Source of the DNA: Phytophthora sp. 'mugwort'
Taxonomy: Eukaryota > Oomycota > Peronosporomycetes > Peronosporales > Peronosporaceae
Direction: 5' to 3'
Assembly (NCBI GenBank): GCA_033558025.1
Contig: JAUCEF010000005.1
Coordinates: 2,852,001-2,916,000, forward strand
DNA length: 64,000 nucleotides
A model generated the notes under the pieces. That model saw only the letters and a program-made list of their open reading frames with translations, searched no databases and was not told the origin of the DNA. A program made the position numbers and the translations under genes. The number at the start of each line of letters is the position of its first letter. The first letter of the stretch is position 1. This document shows, one piece after another, positions 1 to 10,316 of this stretch.

Positions 1-901
1 TAATACAGGATGAGTAGACATCGTATACACTCTGGTCCTTACTATCCGGAAGAATCGCCACACGAAGCGTGCCAGTGTATGCCGCGCTAGAGACTAGAGC
101 TGAGCCAGTGCTGTCGATCGCGAAGGACGCGCTCGTATCGCTGGAGTAGACCACCCATGTCTGGTTATTTGGCAGTTGGATGATGTACTTGCCCGCAGTC
201 GAGTCGTTTATCAAGGTCATGTCGTATTCGGATTCGATGCTAGCGGTGAGACCGGAGTATGTGGCGGAAACGAAAGCCATGCCGTTGACGAGAGATGAAT
301 CCATACAGCTATCACTGCCCGAGACGCAGGTGCGAACATTGGCACCCATGTCGCTAAACGAGTAGATTTCATAGTCGGGTTTAGTCGACGCGAACTCGAT
401 CGCCGAAAGCGTGAGGTCGTTGTGGAATGCGTGCAGGTAGTACTTGACGACGCCGTCCACCTCATCAGCCATGCTACGGTACGTGTACGAGTAACAAGCT
501 TGAAGGCCGTAAGGCGTTTCCTTGGCCAACTTGAGTGCGTACGGGTTGGACCAGGCGGGATTGGCCACTGTGTCGATATCCTCAGTAGTCGTATGGATAA
601 GGTTGCCCCACCACTTGTTCGTGGGCAGCGGTCGCGTGAGCAAGCCGGAGGCCACGTTGATGATCGGCGCTAACGTCGTCAGGGTGTCATAGCGCTGAAA
701 AAGGTCGGAAGGTTCATCAGTCGAGAACGGAGCCAGGTAGTCGCTCCTCGACATCGTGCCACCCTTAACTTGTTCGACAGGAGGTTGCACTGTTCCTTGA
801 TGGTAGCCGCTGCCGGCCTGGGACATCATGATGTCGGCCGACACAGCCGTGACAATAGCGGCCACGGCCATTGCTGCGTGTATCAATTGCGTATTCTTCA
901 T
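1..901 (-). CDS. Secreted GH81 endo-1,3-beta-glucanase, 3' end beyond the window
   Basis: The frame runs open on the minus strand from ATG 901-899 to the window edge, giving the first 300 residues. Residues 1-22 form a signal peptide (MKNTQLIHAAMAVAAIVTAV, then SA before DIMMS), so the protein is secreted. Residues 91-100 read PLPTNKWWGN, the hallmark N-terminal motif of glycoside hydrolase family 81, which cleaves internal beta-1,3-glucan links. A second Met at residue 50 (position 754) would drop the signal peptide, so the upstream start is preferred. GH81 proteins are usually 650-750 residues, so the catalytic glutamates lie off the window. In oomycetes such enzymes act on the organism's own beta-glucan wall or on host callose; which applies here cannot be told. 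No stop or frameshift is seen in the visible part. Confidence 0.88.
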   Translation of the reverse strand, partial: MKNTQLIHAAMAVAAIVTAVSADIMMSQAGSGYHQGTVQPPVEQVKGGTMSRSDYLAPFSTDEPSDLFQRYDTLTTLAPIINVASGLLTRPLPTNKWWGNLIHTTTEDIDTVANPAWSNPYALKLAKETPYGLQACYSYTYRSMADEVDGVVKYYLHAFHNDLTLSAIEFASTKPDYEIYSFSDMGANVRTCVSGSDSCMDSSLVNGMAFVSATYSGLTASIESEYDMTLINDSTAGKYIIQLPNNQTWVVYSSDTSASFAIDSTGSALVSSAAYTGTLRVAILPDSKDQSVYDVYSSCI

Positions 902-1991
902 CTGGAAGGAACAACAATACTGCGAGAAGACTGGAGTGGGGTTGCTCTTGCGCGTGCGCACTAAGCAACTGAGTTGGAACTGTAAGTCTCGCGTACGAGT
1001 GCCAAGTTCGCCACCGAGTCGAACAAAGTCCGTTAGCGTCGGATGACCAAGTAAGTCAACAAAGAGCTTGCCTGTTCCTCGTAGATACTGGCACGAGTTT
1101 GACAGGTGCGAGCCACTAAGAAGACGCGCCAACATCTTGGCGCGTATTGGATACTTACGTAAAGATTAAGGTGGCCAGTCTCGGTGCCTGCTCTTTTTAA
1201 CGCCTGTCCATTTCCAGAGGCTGGGCTGGCGTGACCCAAGAAGATCTTGCCCGTCTTGAAGTGAAGTCACGAGACTTTCGCCAGACGCCATTTACTCGCT
1301 CGCCAGTCGAAAAACTTGAGCAGCGGACGGCGCGAATCCAGCTGATGCCGAAATCAGAAAACGCCATCGACCCACTAAAGCGGTGCAAATGAATACACGC
1401 CAGCAGCGCCGACGTACAGTTGGCGCGATGGAAGTGATGTCGGCCGTCTCGCCATCCGTATCAGACCCAAAGCAGTGGCGAGCACATGCGCTGAAGTCAA
1501 ACTGCTTGTCTGAGGACTTCCAGCGGAAGTCAACGAGCGCGGTCGGCATCTGAAAGGGCGGCAAGCAGAGATGCCGTGTTCGGAATGATTACCATCCCGC
1601 TTCAGCACCTGAGTCGCACCCCCCTTTGCTGGGTTCCGTACAAGTGTACGGAAGGCCAACTTACATTCGCTCCAGCCGTCTGTCGCTTTTGCAGATGCAG
1701 ATGCTTGCAAGGTTCAAGTGTTCGTCGAACGTATTGGAAAATATATTAACACATGAAGCACAATATTATTATGAACTTGGTTTGGTTACTATAATTGAAT
1801 TATGTAACAAAATACATCATACATATTTTAATAATGATTCAATATATATTAAATGATTGAAATTAGCGAATTGACATTGCGGAAACATCTAATATATTTT
1901 GACAAGATTTATTAAAACAGATTTCTATTATAAACTACATTAATTGTGTGTTGTAATACTTTTAATTCCGACATCTGCGTGGAACGCCCTA
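902..1991. other. Intergenic region, GC-rich then AT-rich
   Basis: No convincing gene was recognised between the glucanase start and the ORC1/Cdc6-like start. Overlapping short minus-strand frames at 1290-1710 have no recognisable domain and look like chance or very old repeat sequence. From about 1735 to 1960 the sequence becomes strongly AT-rich, in contrast to the GC-rich coding sequence on both sides; this segment probably contains the promoter of the downstream gene. Confidence 0.5.
1124..1145. repeat. Small perfect hairpin (9-bp arms)
   Basis: Arms ACGCGCCAA (1124-1132) and TTGGCGCGT (1137-1145) are perfect reverse complements around a CATC loop. It lies about 220 bp upstream of the glucanase start on the minus strand. 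A terminator, a protein-binding palindrome or a repeat relic are all possible. Confidence 0.5.
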
Positions 1992-3362
1992 ATGGCGCGC
2001 GCTAATGGACACTCGACGCTGATGCACGCAGGCGCTAAGCGGCCACGCGACGCGTCAAGTGATCGTGCCGACAGTGACAGTCCCCACAAGTCTTCAGGGG
2101 GTGTCCCTCCAAAAGTCCTTGCCGCGATGAAGAAGTTGCAGCGTGCGTGTCAGGAGCTACAGCTATCGAGTCTCCCGCGCGTGATGACTGGGCGTGACGA
2201 CGAGCGCGACGAGATCTACACGGCGCTGCACTCCTCCATCGAGCAGCAGAGCGCGGGTGGGCCCATCTACATCAGCGGCCTACCCGGCGCGGGCAAGACG
2301 TCCACTGTGAAAGAGGTTATCCGCACGCTCGAGGCGGAGCGAGACGACAGGAAGCTGCGCAACTTCGCATGGGTGGAGGTCAACGGCCTGCAGATGCCGC
2401 GGCCGGACATCGCATACAGTGTGTTGTGGGACGCTCTGCAACAGGGAGAGAGTGGAGAAGATGAACACGAGCTTCAGCCATCGCGTGCGCGCATGAGCGC
2501 AGCACGACTATGCGAGATTCTGCAGAAAGAGTTTCACACGAGTAATTCGACGCGTCCCATGCTGCTGGTGCTGCTGGACGAGATGGACTTCATGCTGGCG
2601 GGCAAAAACCAGGTACTGTACAATTTGCTGGAGTGGCAGACTTCCGCCACCGCCAAACTTGTGCTGCTTGGCATTGCCAACACCATGGACCTACCGGAGC
2701 GACTGCCTACTAAGATTCGCAGTCGATTAGGCGGCCACCGCATCACCTTCCCGGCATACACCAGAGCGCAGCTGGAGAATATCATTCAGCAGCGTCTGAT
2801 TCAGCTGGATATCTTCAGTGAGGAGGCCATCCAGATCTGCGCCAAGACGCTGGCGCACCAGTCGGGCGATGTGCGTCAGGCGCTGTCGCTCTGCCGCAAG
2901 TCGGCTGAAGTGTGTCTGCATCGACTTACTACACTCGATCGAACTTCAACAAGTGGGGGTGAGTTGTTCGTGACAGGTGAAGACTTGCACGAGGCACAGC
3001 AGGCCGTGTCGGTGTCAGCGCCGATGAGTCGCCTTCGCGCATGCAGCAAGTTCGAGTGCACGTTCCTGGTTGCTTTGCGCATGGAAGTACGCACAAACGC
3101 AGCGCGTGGGGTCAACAAGAGCGGTGCTGAGCTTGAGGCTGTGATCGAACGGTTCGCGATTTTGTGCAAGACGCACGCGTTCGTGCCGATCCCTCGACTA
3201 CGCGGACTGCTTTTCATTTGTGACGAGTTGGAGCGTTCAGGGGTCATCAAGCAAATTTCTACACGCACGTCACGTTACCCGCTGCTGGAATTACGGTGCT
3301 CCCATCAAGAACTCCAGGACGTGTTCCTTACGCACCCCGTCGGCATGCAGCTAATTTCGTAA
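1992..3362 (+). CDS. ORC1/Cdc6-type AAA+ ATPase (replication origin licensing)
   Basis: Single-exon gene of 456 codons. It has a Walker A motif (GLPGAGKTS, residues about 96-104), a Walker B (LVLLDEMD, about 192-199), a sensor-1 strand with GIANTMDLPERL (about 227-238) and a C-terminal region sized for a winged helix. The GIANTMDLPER string and LYNLLEW are characteristic of ORC1 and Cdc6. These proteins bind origins and load MCM helicase in the nucleus. The protein lacks the BAH domain seen in animal ORC1, so ORC1 and Cdc6 cannot be separated by eye. The frame is open from an upstream ATG at 1944, but the 16 extra residues are hydrophobic and come from AT-rich leader-like sequence; ATG 1992 is preferred. 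The N-terminal 50 residues are basic and Ser-rich with SPHK, a possible CDK-type site. Confidence 0.88.
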   Translation: MARANGHSTLMHAGAKRPRDASSDRADSDSPHKSSGGVPPKVLAAMKKLQRACQELQLSSLPRVMTGRDDERDEIYTALHSSIEQQSAGGPIYISGLPGAGKTSTVKEVIRTLEAERDDRKLRNFAWVEVNGLQMPRPDIAYSVLWDALQQGESGEDEHELQPSRARMSAARLCEILQKEFHTSNSTRPMLLVLLDEMDFMLAGKNQVLYNLLEWQTSATAKLVLLGIANTMDLPERLPTKIRSRLGGHRITFPAYTRAQLENIIQQRLIQLDIFSEEAIQICAKTLAHQSGDVRQALSLCRKSAEVCLHRLTTLDRTSTSGGELFVTGEDLHEAQQAVSVSAPMSRLRACSKFECTFLVALRMEVRTNAARGVNKSGAELEAVIERFAILCKTHAFVPIPRLRGLLFICDELERSGVIKQISTRTSRYPLLELRCSHQELQDVFLTHPVGMQLIS

Positions 3363-3896
3363 AGACTCGCACGCTGCCTGCTTCGTTAGAATAGTATTTG
3401 ATGTATGAAGTAAATATAAAAAAGATAGTGAAGGAAGGACGTACTCCGGACTAATAAGTTTAACTTGAACTGTTCAAGAGCAACATGATAAACGCATTCC
3501 ATTCAATCTGAGAACTGAAAGTTGAGAGGAGAATTGAGCTACTCTTAACTTCTTGGAAGTGATATTGGAGTAGTACAATCGTGCGCTGGAACACCAGATT
3601 CAACAATTTTAGTATTGCGGATGTTCTTTGCTATTGTGTTGTTCGGGGGGGGGGGGGGGAACTGGCGATTAGATTGAAAAAGAGGAAATGTGCACACGAA
3701 CAACTCGCCATCTAAACGTATCTCGTCTGCGTTGCGATCGGCGCAAGGTTATTAAGATGAGCTTCACTATAAGACGCCCCACAGCAAAATTGCGGCTTGT
3801 CCAGCGCCTGCATGCTTCTATTTTGCGGCAACAGCACAGCGCTGCGATACTAAGAAACCAAACATCAAAAACGAGTGGGTTTCTTTAAGAAAGGGT
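3363..3896. other. Intergenic between ORC1/Cdc6 and H4 3' hairpin; G15 tract
   Basis: No supported gene. The only frame, at 3688-3888, has no recognisable domain. A run of 15 G residues occupies 3645-3659, where assembly length error or real length polymorphism is likely. The flanking 3363-3640 is AT-rich and presumably holds the 3' end of the ORC1/Cdc6 transcript. Confidence 0.5.
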
Positions 3897-3912
3897 GGTG
3901 TTAAAAAACACC
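3897..3912 (-). terminator. Histone-type 3' stem-loop of H4
   Basis: Read on the minus strand the sequence is GGTGTT-TTTT-AACACC, a perfect 6-bp stem with a 4-nt T loop, starting 114 nt after the H4 stop codon. It is preceded by CT and followed by ACCCTTTC and TTAAAGAAAC. The same block follows H3 and a near-copy follows H2B. The 6-bp stem, 4-nt loop and ACCC flank match the layout of the SLBP-bound hairpin that ends animal replication-dependent histone mRNAs. That these transcripts are processed this way here is an inference. Confidence 0.75.
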
Positions 3913-4026
3913 AGATGTAGTGTGAGGACCGAGAGATCCTCATAGCAAACGCAGCCTAAAAGCTGCCAATGCTGTAAAGTTGCCACTCAGGCTGCCAAAG
4001 CGGCCCAAGCAACTAAGAGAATACGC

Positions 4027-5114
<1,088 letters not shown>

Positions 5115-5226
5115 GTTGCATGCTGGCGACTTAGTAGCTCTTGCTGCTGAGTAGGCGCGCTCCACCGTGAGTGAGCCTGCTCATGTTATGTCGACTTGAC
5201 TTTGTCGTGTCGATACTCTTCATTCT

Positions 5227-5242
5227 GGTGTTTTTTAACACC
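5227..5242 (+). terminator. Histone-type 3' stem-loop of H3
   Basis: GGTGTT-TTTT-AACACC: a perfect 6-bp stem and T4 loop, 112 nt after the H3 stop. The flank ACCCTTTTC and then TAAAGAAAC is almost the same as the H4 one. The purine-rich AAAGAAAC about 10 nt downstream sits where animal genes carry the U7-binding histone downstream element. Confidence 0.75.
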
Positions 5243-5834
5243 ACCCTTTTCTAAAGAAACGTCAAATACTATTTAGATCTAGTCTGTACAGTGTGACAAG
5301 CATCAAATCTGGCTTTAAAAGCTTTGCGTGACATCGCTCGTAGCTAAGGAGTGAATAGTTTTACTAGTAGTTGACATTGGCTAAGGCATCCATAGCACGC
5401 TAGAATTGGCTACTAAGGTGTCATTGAATGCATTCCGATAGCCTAAATGCGAAATGCAACGAGTTTAGATTAACAATGCCAAGCCGATCTATTTGAACGT
5501 GTCTTCACCATGCCAACCTGCTTCATTACCTACCATCCTGGATCCTACGTAGTATTTCGTGCTTGCAGCATATCGACGCAGCGTGATATACGTAGAAAAT
5601 TTTCTGTAAAGTTAACGAAGCTACTCTACATCTTGTCGCCATAATTTGGACACATCGCTTCAAGCTCGACACGTGATAACAAACCCGTGCTTGCAATCCA
5701 CTGAAAATCATTGACACTTACACCTCAATCCAGAAACTGGAGAATCTTACTTGTGCCATCGAAGATAATAAAAATCCTCATACATTAATGATAGCTGATG
5801 ACAATGCAGTTGACGCATTTCTTGTGTAAAGGGT
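5243..5834. other. Intergenic between the H3 and H2B 3' hairpins
   Basis: The two hairpins face each other across about 590 bp. No gene, RNA or repeat was recognised. A 63-residue minus-strand frame at 5526-5717 has no domain and is probably chance. The stretch is clearly more AT-rich than the histone coding sequences. Confidence 0.5.
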
Positions 5835-5850
5835 GGTGTTAAGAAACACC
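5835..5850 (-). terminator. Histone-type 3' stem-loop of H2B
   Basis: Read on the minus strand: GGTGTT-TCTT-AACACC, the same 6-bp stem as at H4 and H3 with a single loop change. It begins 69 nt after the H2B stop and is followed by ACCCTTTAC. Perfect stem identity in three paralogous but unrelated coding contexts argues for selection on the hairpin. Confidence 0.72.
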
Positions 5851-5919
5851 AGGGTAGAAAGTTAGTCAACTCGCTAATATCGCTGACGCGACTGAAGGTT
5901 GATTGACGTCAGGAGACAT

Positions 5920-6267
5920 TTATGCCGACGTGAATTTGGTCACGGCCTTCGTGCCCTCCGACACAGCGTGCTTGGCCAGCTCACCGGGGAGCATGAGGCG
6001 CACGGCCGTCTGGATCTCGCGGCTAGACAGCGTCGACTTCTTGTTGTAACGCGACAGCTTGCCAGCCTCCGAAGCGATGCGCTCAAAGATGTCGTTGATG
6101 AACGAGTTCATGATTGACATGCCACGCTTGCTGATGCCCGTGTCGGGGTGCACCTGACGCAGCACCTTGTAGATGTACGTCGAGTACGATTCGACGCGCT
6201 TCTTGCCCTTGCCCTTGCCGGACTTAGCAACCGTCTTCGCGGCCTTCTTCGAGGGAGTCTTCGCCAT
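5920..6267 (-). CDS. H2B: Histone H2B
   Basis: 115-residue intronless H2B with a short Lys/Ala-rich tail and the full histone fold ([20 protein letters not shown], then [18 protein letters not shown]), ending AVTKFTSA. The ubiquitylation-site lysine near the C-terminus (GTKAVTKF) is present. It dimerises with H2A in the nucleosome core. No H2A gene is seen in the window. The ATG at 6267 is followed by [10 protein letters not shown]; the initiator match CCACTCT lies 18 nt upstream (6291-6285, minus strand). Confidence 0.97.
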   Translation of the reverse strand: MAKTPSKKAAKTVAKSGKGKGKKRVESYSTYIYKVLRQVHPDTGISKRGMSIMNSFINDIFERIASEAGKLSRYNKKSTLSSREIQTAVRLMLPGELAKHAVSEGTKAVTKFTSA

Positions 6268-6660
6268 TGCTGCTGGTAGAGAGGAGAGTGGAAACTGCTG
6301 CTTTTACTGCACGAGTCAAATCTCGGAATGGCAACCTCTTTGCTGCGTCCGCCGCTTTTCCCGCGCTCCTCTCAAAAATCGGACAGCGCTGTGTCGCAAT
6401 GATGGCGTCTTTTCACTCGGGCTCGCTTGACGCCCATTGATTGGCGGAATGTAGCTTACACCCATCTCATTGGTGGATGACAAAACATAGGGCCACTAAT
6501 CAGTTATCTAGTGTACACCTTGAACCTAACCGGCAGCCGGCGTCCGGTATCCGTCGTCGGACGAAAAAAGAGGCGTCAGATCGCCAACTTAGAGCCACGC
6601 GGCTAATCCTCGAGCTGGGGGGAATCCAAGCTAGCCAGAAGCAACGGAGTGATCGACCAA
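6268..6660. promoter_or_regulatory. Divergent H2B / coatomer gamma promoter
   Basis: This is the 393-bp gap between two divergent starts. On the H2B side, CCAAT boxes (read on the minus strand) are at 6440-6444 in TTGATTGGCG, the same context as in the H3 promoter, and at 6469-6473. An initiator match is at 6285-6291. No clear element was assigned to the coatomer gene. Confidence 0.6.
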
Positions 6661-9600
6661 ATGAAGATAGGAGCGAACCAGGACACGTACGGCGCCGGGG
6701 GCGACTCCGGCCGTGGCGGATCGGCCATGACCATCTCGTCGGTCATGGCGGACATTAAGGAGAAGTTCAAGAACGACGAAGAGGACCAAGGTAAAGATTC
6801 ACCTCCTCTGCCCTCCCCCTGCTCGTAAGCGCCTTCCCCCTCTGCTGTATTAAACTGACTCTGTGTGTGATGGTTGCCTTCCGTCAGTGTCGCCGTTCCA
6901 GGGCCTGGACAAGGCCACGGTTCTGCAGGAGACCAAGATCTTCTCGGATGCTAACACGGTGACGCGCCACCCCAAGAAGTGCTGCCAGCTGATCACCAAG
7001 CTGCTGCACATCCTCACCCAGGGCGAACCTTTCACCAGCGCCGAGACCACCGCCGTCTTCTTCGGCGTCACTAAGCTCTTCCAGTCCAAGGATGCCAACC
7101 TACGTCGCATGATGTACCTGTTCATTAAGGAGGTGGCCGAGGCCACTGCCGCCGACGAGGTACACACACACTATTTCTGTCTAGGCTATAACTGGACGGA
7201 CCGAGGTGCTGATGTTCCTTGTGTTATCAGGTGATCATCGTGACCCAGAGTCTCACCAAGGACATGAGTTCGGACGTTGATCTGTACCGCGCTAACGCAA
7301 TCCGAGTGTTATGCCGTATCATTGATGTACGTCTTCCTTAACCGTATTATCTTTGCAGTGAGGGACTTGCAGTAGCTGATGGATGGTGTTTTTTTTTGTG
7401 GGTGCGGACAATAGGGCTCCATGTTGAACGCTATTGAGCGCTACATTAAGCAGGCTATTGTGGATCGCAATGCCCTGGTGGCTAGCTCGGCTCTGGTTTC
7501 GGGTATCCACCTGATCAAGAACAACCCGGATATTGTGCGTCGTTGGGTGAACGAAGTGCAGGAGGCCGTAAACTCCACGAACGACATGGTTCAGTACCAC
7601 GGCGTTTCGCTCCTCTATCAGATCCGGCAGCACGACAAACTCGCTGTGTCCAAGTTTATCACGCAGCTCCAGAAGACCAACCTGCGGTCCAACCTTGCTA
7701 CTTGCTTGCTGATCCGTTACACGGCGGCTCTCCTGCGAGAAAACGCGAACGGTCAGGATGCCGCCCCGCTGTATGCGTTTTTGCAGAAGATGCTGCGCCA
7801 GAAGAACGAGGTAGGAATACGAATGTGTTGGTTTCAATTGGTTGAAGTTGTTAACTTTGGATATATCGACATGATAGATGGTGATCTACGAGGCAGCCAA
7901 GGCGCTGTGTGCACTTCCTGTGGATGCACGTGACCTGACGCAGGCAATTGTCGTGCTGCAATTGTTCCTGGGCTCTTCGAAGCCTACGCTTCGCTTCGCT
8001 GCTGTGCGGACTCTTAGTCAGGTGGCGCTGACGCAACCCATGCTTGTGACGCGGTGTAACGAGGACATGGAGACGCTTATATCGGACTCTAACCGATCTA
8101 TCGCGACTTTGGCTATCACCACACTCTTGAAGACTGGTACGTTATCACCCAGCACGGGATTGACATGGTTGTTGTGTAACCGATGAATTAACTAACTTTA
8201 TCGACTGTTATTTAGGTGCCGAGTCTAGTGTAGACCGTCTGATGAAGCAGATCTCTACGTTTATGGGCGACATTGCCGACGAATTCAAGATCGTAGTGGT
8301 GGAGGCTATTAAGAACTTGTGTGTGAAGTACCCGCAGAAGCACCGCGTGCTGCTCAACTTCCTGGCCAACTTTCTGCGTGAAGAGGGTGGATACGAGTTC
8401 AAGAAGACGATCACGGATGCTATTTTATTCTTGATTGACCGTATCCAAGAGTGCAAGGAGACTGCTTTGCTTCACCTGTGTGAGTTCATCGAGGACTGCG
8501 AGTTCACACAATTGTCCACCAAGATTCTGCGCGTGTTGGGCCAGAAGGGGCCGACCACGTCGGTTCCTGCACGGTACATTCGTTTCATCCGTAACCGTGT
8601 CATTCTCGAGAACGCACCCGTGCGCGCTTCGGCCGTTTCGGCTCTTGCTCAATTCGCTGTTCGCGTTGCGTCGCTCCGGTCTAGTGTGTCATCGCTGCTG
8701 CAGTGCTGCAAGCTTGATGATGATGACGAAGTTCGCGACCGTGCTACCATGTACCTTGCCATTCTGGAGGGTGACGAGGTGAATAGCCGTACGTTACTCG
8801 TCGAGGACTTTCCCCTGAGTGTCACAGCGCTGCAAAAATCTATTGATCAGTACGAGCTGCGCCCCACGGATGGTCCACTTACTTTCGAGGCCCTGCCGCG
8901 CGTTGAAGTTGTCGACGACGTCGTTGAAACGAATGTAGACGACGACGATGCTGGCAATGAACTCGTCCAGGCTGATGCTGCACCGGAGCCGCAGGACGTA
9001 GCGAAAGAGCTGTATACGGTACGCCCACTTAGCTTGGATTGCTTCATGCGCTGCTCTGCTGACTTATTTCTGCTTCTGTGTTAATTTTATAGATCCCGGA
9101 GTTTGCCGAGCTTGGTGCGCTTTTCCGTTCGTCCAAGCGCGTGGAGCTTACCGAGGCTGAAACAGAATACGTCGTCAGTTGCACAAAGCACGTGTTCGCG
9201 CAGCACATTGTGCTCCAGGTATGTGCACCTATGCGATTTAATCCACGTCATATCTTCGTTTTCTAACGTTGCTATTGATTGTGTATGTCAACAGTTCAAG
9301 GTGCTTAACACGGTGAGCGACCAGCTTCTTACAAACGTGAACGTTGGATTCGTCATGGAGCCGGAGGAGGTGTGGCAGGTGCACTCGGTTGTCCCCCTAG
9401 ACAAGCTGGCCTATGGCAAGACTGGCTCGTGCTACGTTTGCTTGCAGTACTCTGGGGACGGCGTCTACCCCATTGTCCAGCTTGCGAACGTTGAGGTATG
9501 TTTGATCAGTGAAGCTGATGCGTCATAGCTGTGGCGATTAACATTTGATATGTATTGCGTTCGTTTGTACTGTGCAGTTGAAGTTCAAGGTACACGAGGT

Positions 9601-10104
9601 GAACCCGTCGTCCGGCGATGTTGAAGACGACGGTTTTGATGAGGAATACCCGATGGAGGATATGGAAATTGGCGCATCGGACCTGATGGCGAAGGTTTCC
9701 GTTACTGACTTCCGTTCGGCATGGGACCACATTGGCGACGGTGCTGAGGTTAAGGGCAGCTATGGTCTTAAGTACAAGAGCCTCGTGGAGGGCGTAGCGG
9801 CTGTCATCGAGAACCTTGGCATGCAGCCCTGCGAGAACACGGCTGTGCCGCAGCCTAATGCTAAAGCACACATTCTGTTGCTGTCGGGCGTGTTTGTTGG
9901 TGGCGTTAAGGCGCTAGTGAAGTCGAGAATATCGCTGGATGAACAGAGCGGCAGCATGATTTTGCAGGTACGTTCTGGGTCGCGTTCAGTAGATGATGTA
10001 TTATTCCCGAACGTTCTCTTGCTAACATTATTGAATTTGTATAGATGGCCGTGCGATCGGAGGCGGAAGAAATCAGTCAAACCATCATGGACTGCATTAG
10101 ATAA
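6661..10104 (+). CDS. COPG: Coatomer subunit gamma, 10 exons
   Basis: Exons: 6661-6790, 6888-7159, 7231-7326, 7415-7810, 7878-8136, 8216-9018, 9093-9218, 9295-9495, 9578-9967, 10045-10104. All introns are GT-AG, 67-97 nt, and the joined frame is open for 910 residues, close to the usual 870-900 of the family. The N-terminal half is the adaptin-type helical repeat solenoid (for example [19 protein letters not shown] and [11 protein letters not shown]). The last third is the appendage ([20 protein letters not shown]). Gamma-COP is part of the COPI coat that drives Golgi-to-ER retrieval and binds ARF and cargo on the cytosolic face of Golgi membranes. An acidic hinge with DDDD runs lies around residues 620-640. 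Start chosen at the only upstream ATG in frame before the first intron. Confidence 0.95.
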
Positions 10105-10316
10105 GAAGCCTGCGTTCAGGGCCAGAGTGTCCGGCGGTCGTGTCCATCAGGCGGGTGAATTGCAACGTTTACAGCTCATGGAGAGGAACATTAGCTAGCG
10201 TTGCAACAAGAGGAGCAGAGGGAGAAAAGACGCTTAGCGAGGCTATGTGGTAGATGTTTGCAACCATTATCTTCATCTCAAAACAAAATGGACATTGTTT
10301 GTGATTGATTCAGCAA

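Noticed and set aside
1375..1710. 111-codon minus frame upstream of the ORC1/Cdc6-like gene
   Set aside because: No motif, several overlapping alternatives, composition like the surrounding non-coding sequence.
6863..7234. Isolated single-exon ORFs inside coatomer gamma (6863, 7421, 8242, 9545 and others)
   Set aside because: They are exons of one gene running into introns; splice sites join them into a 910-residue frame.
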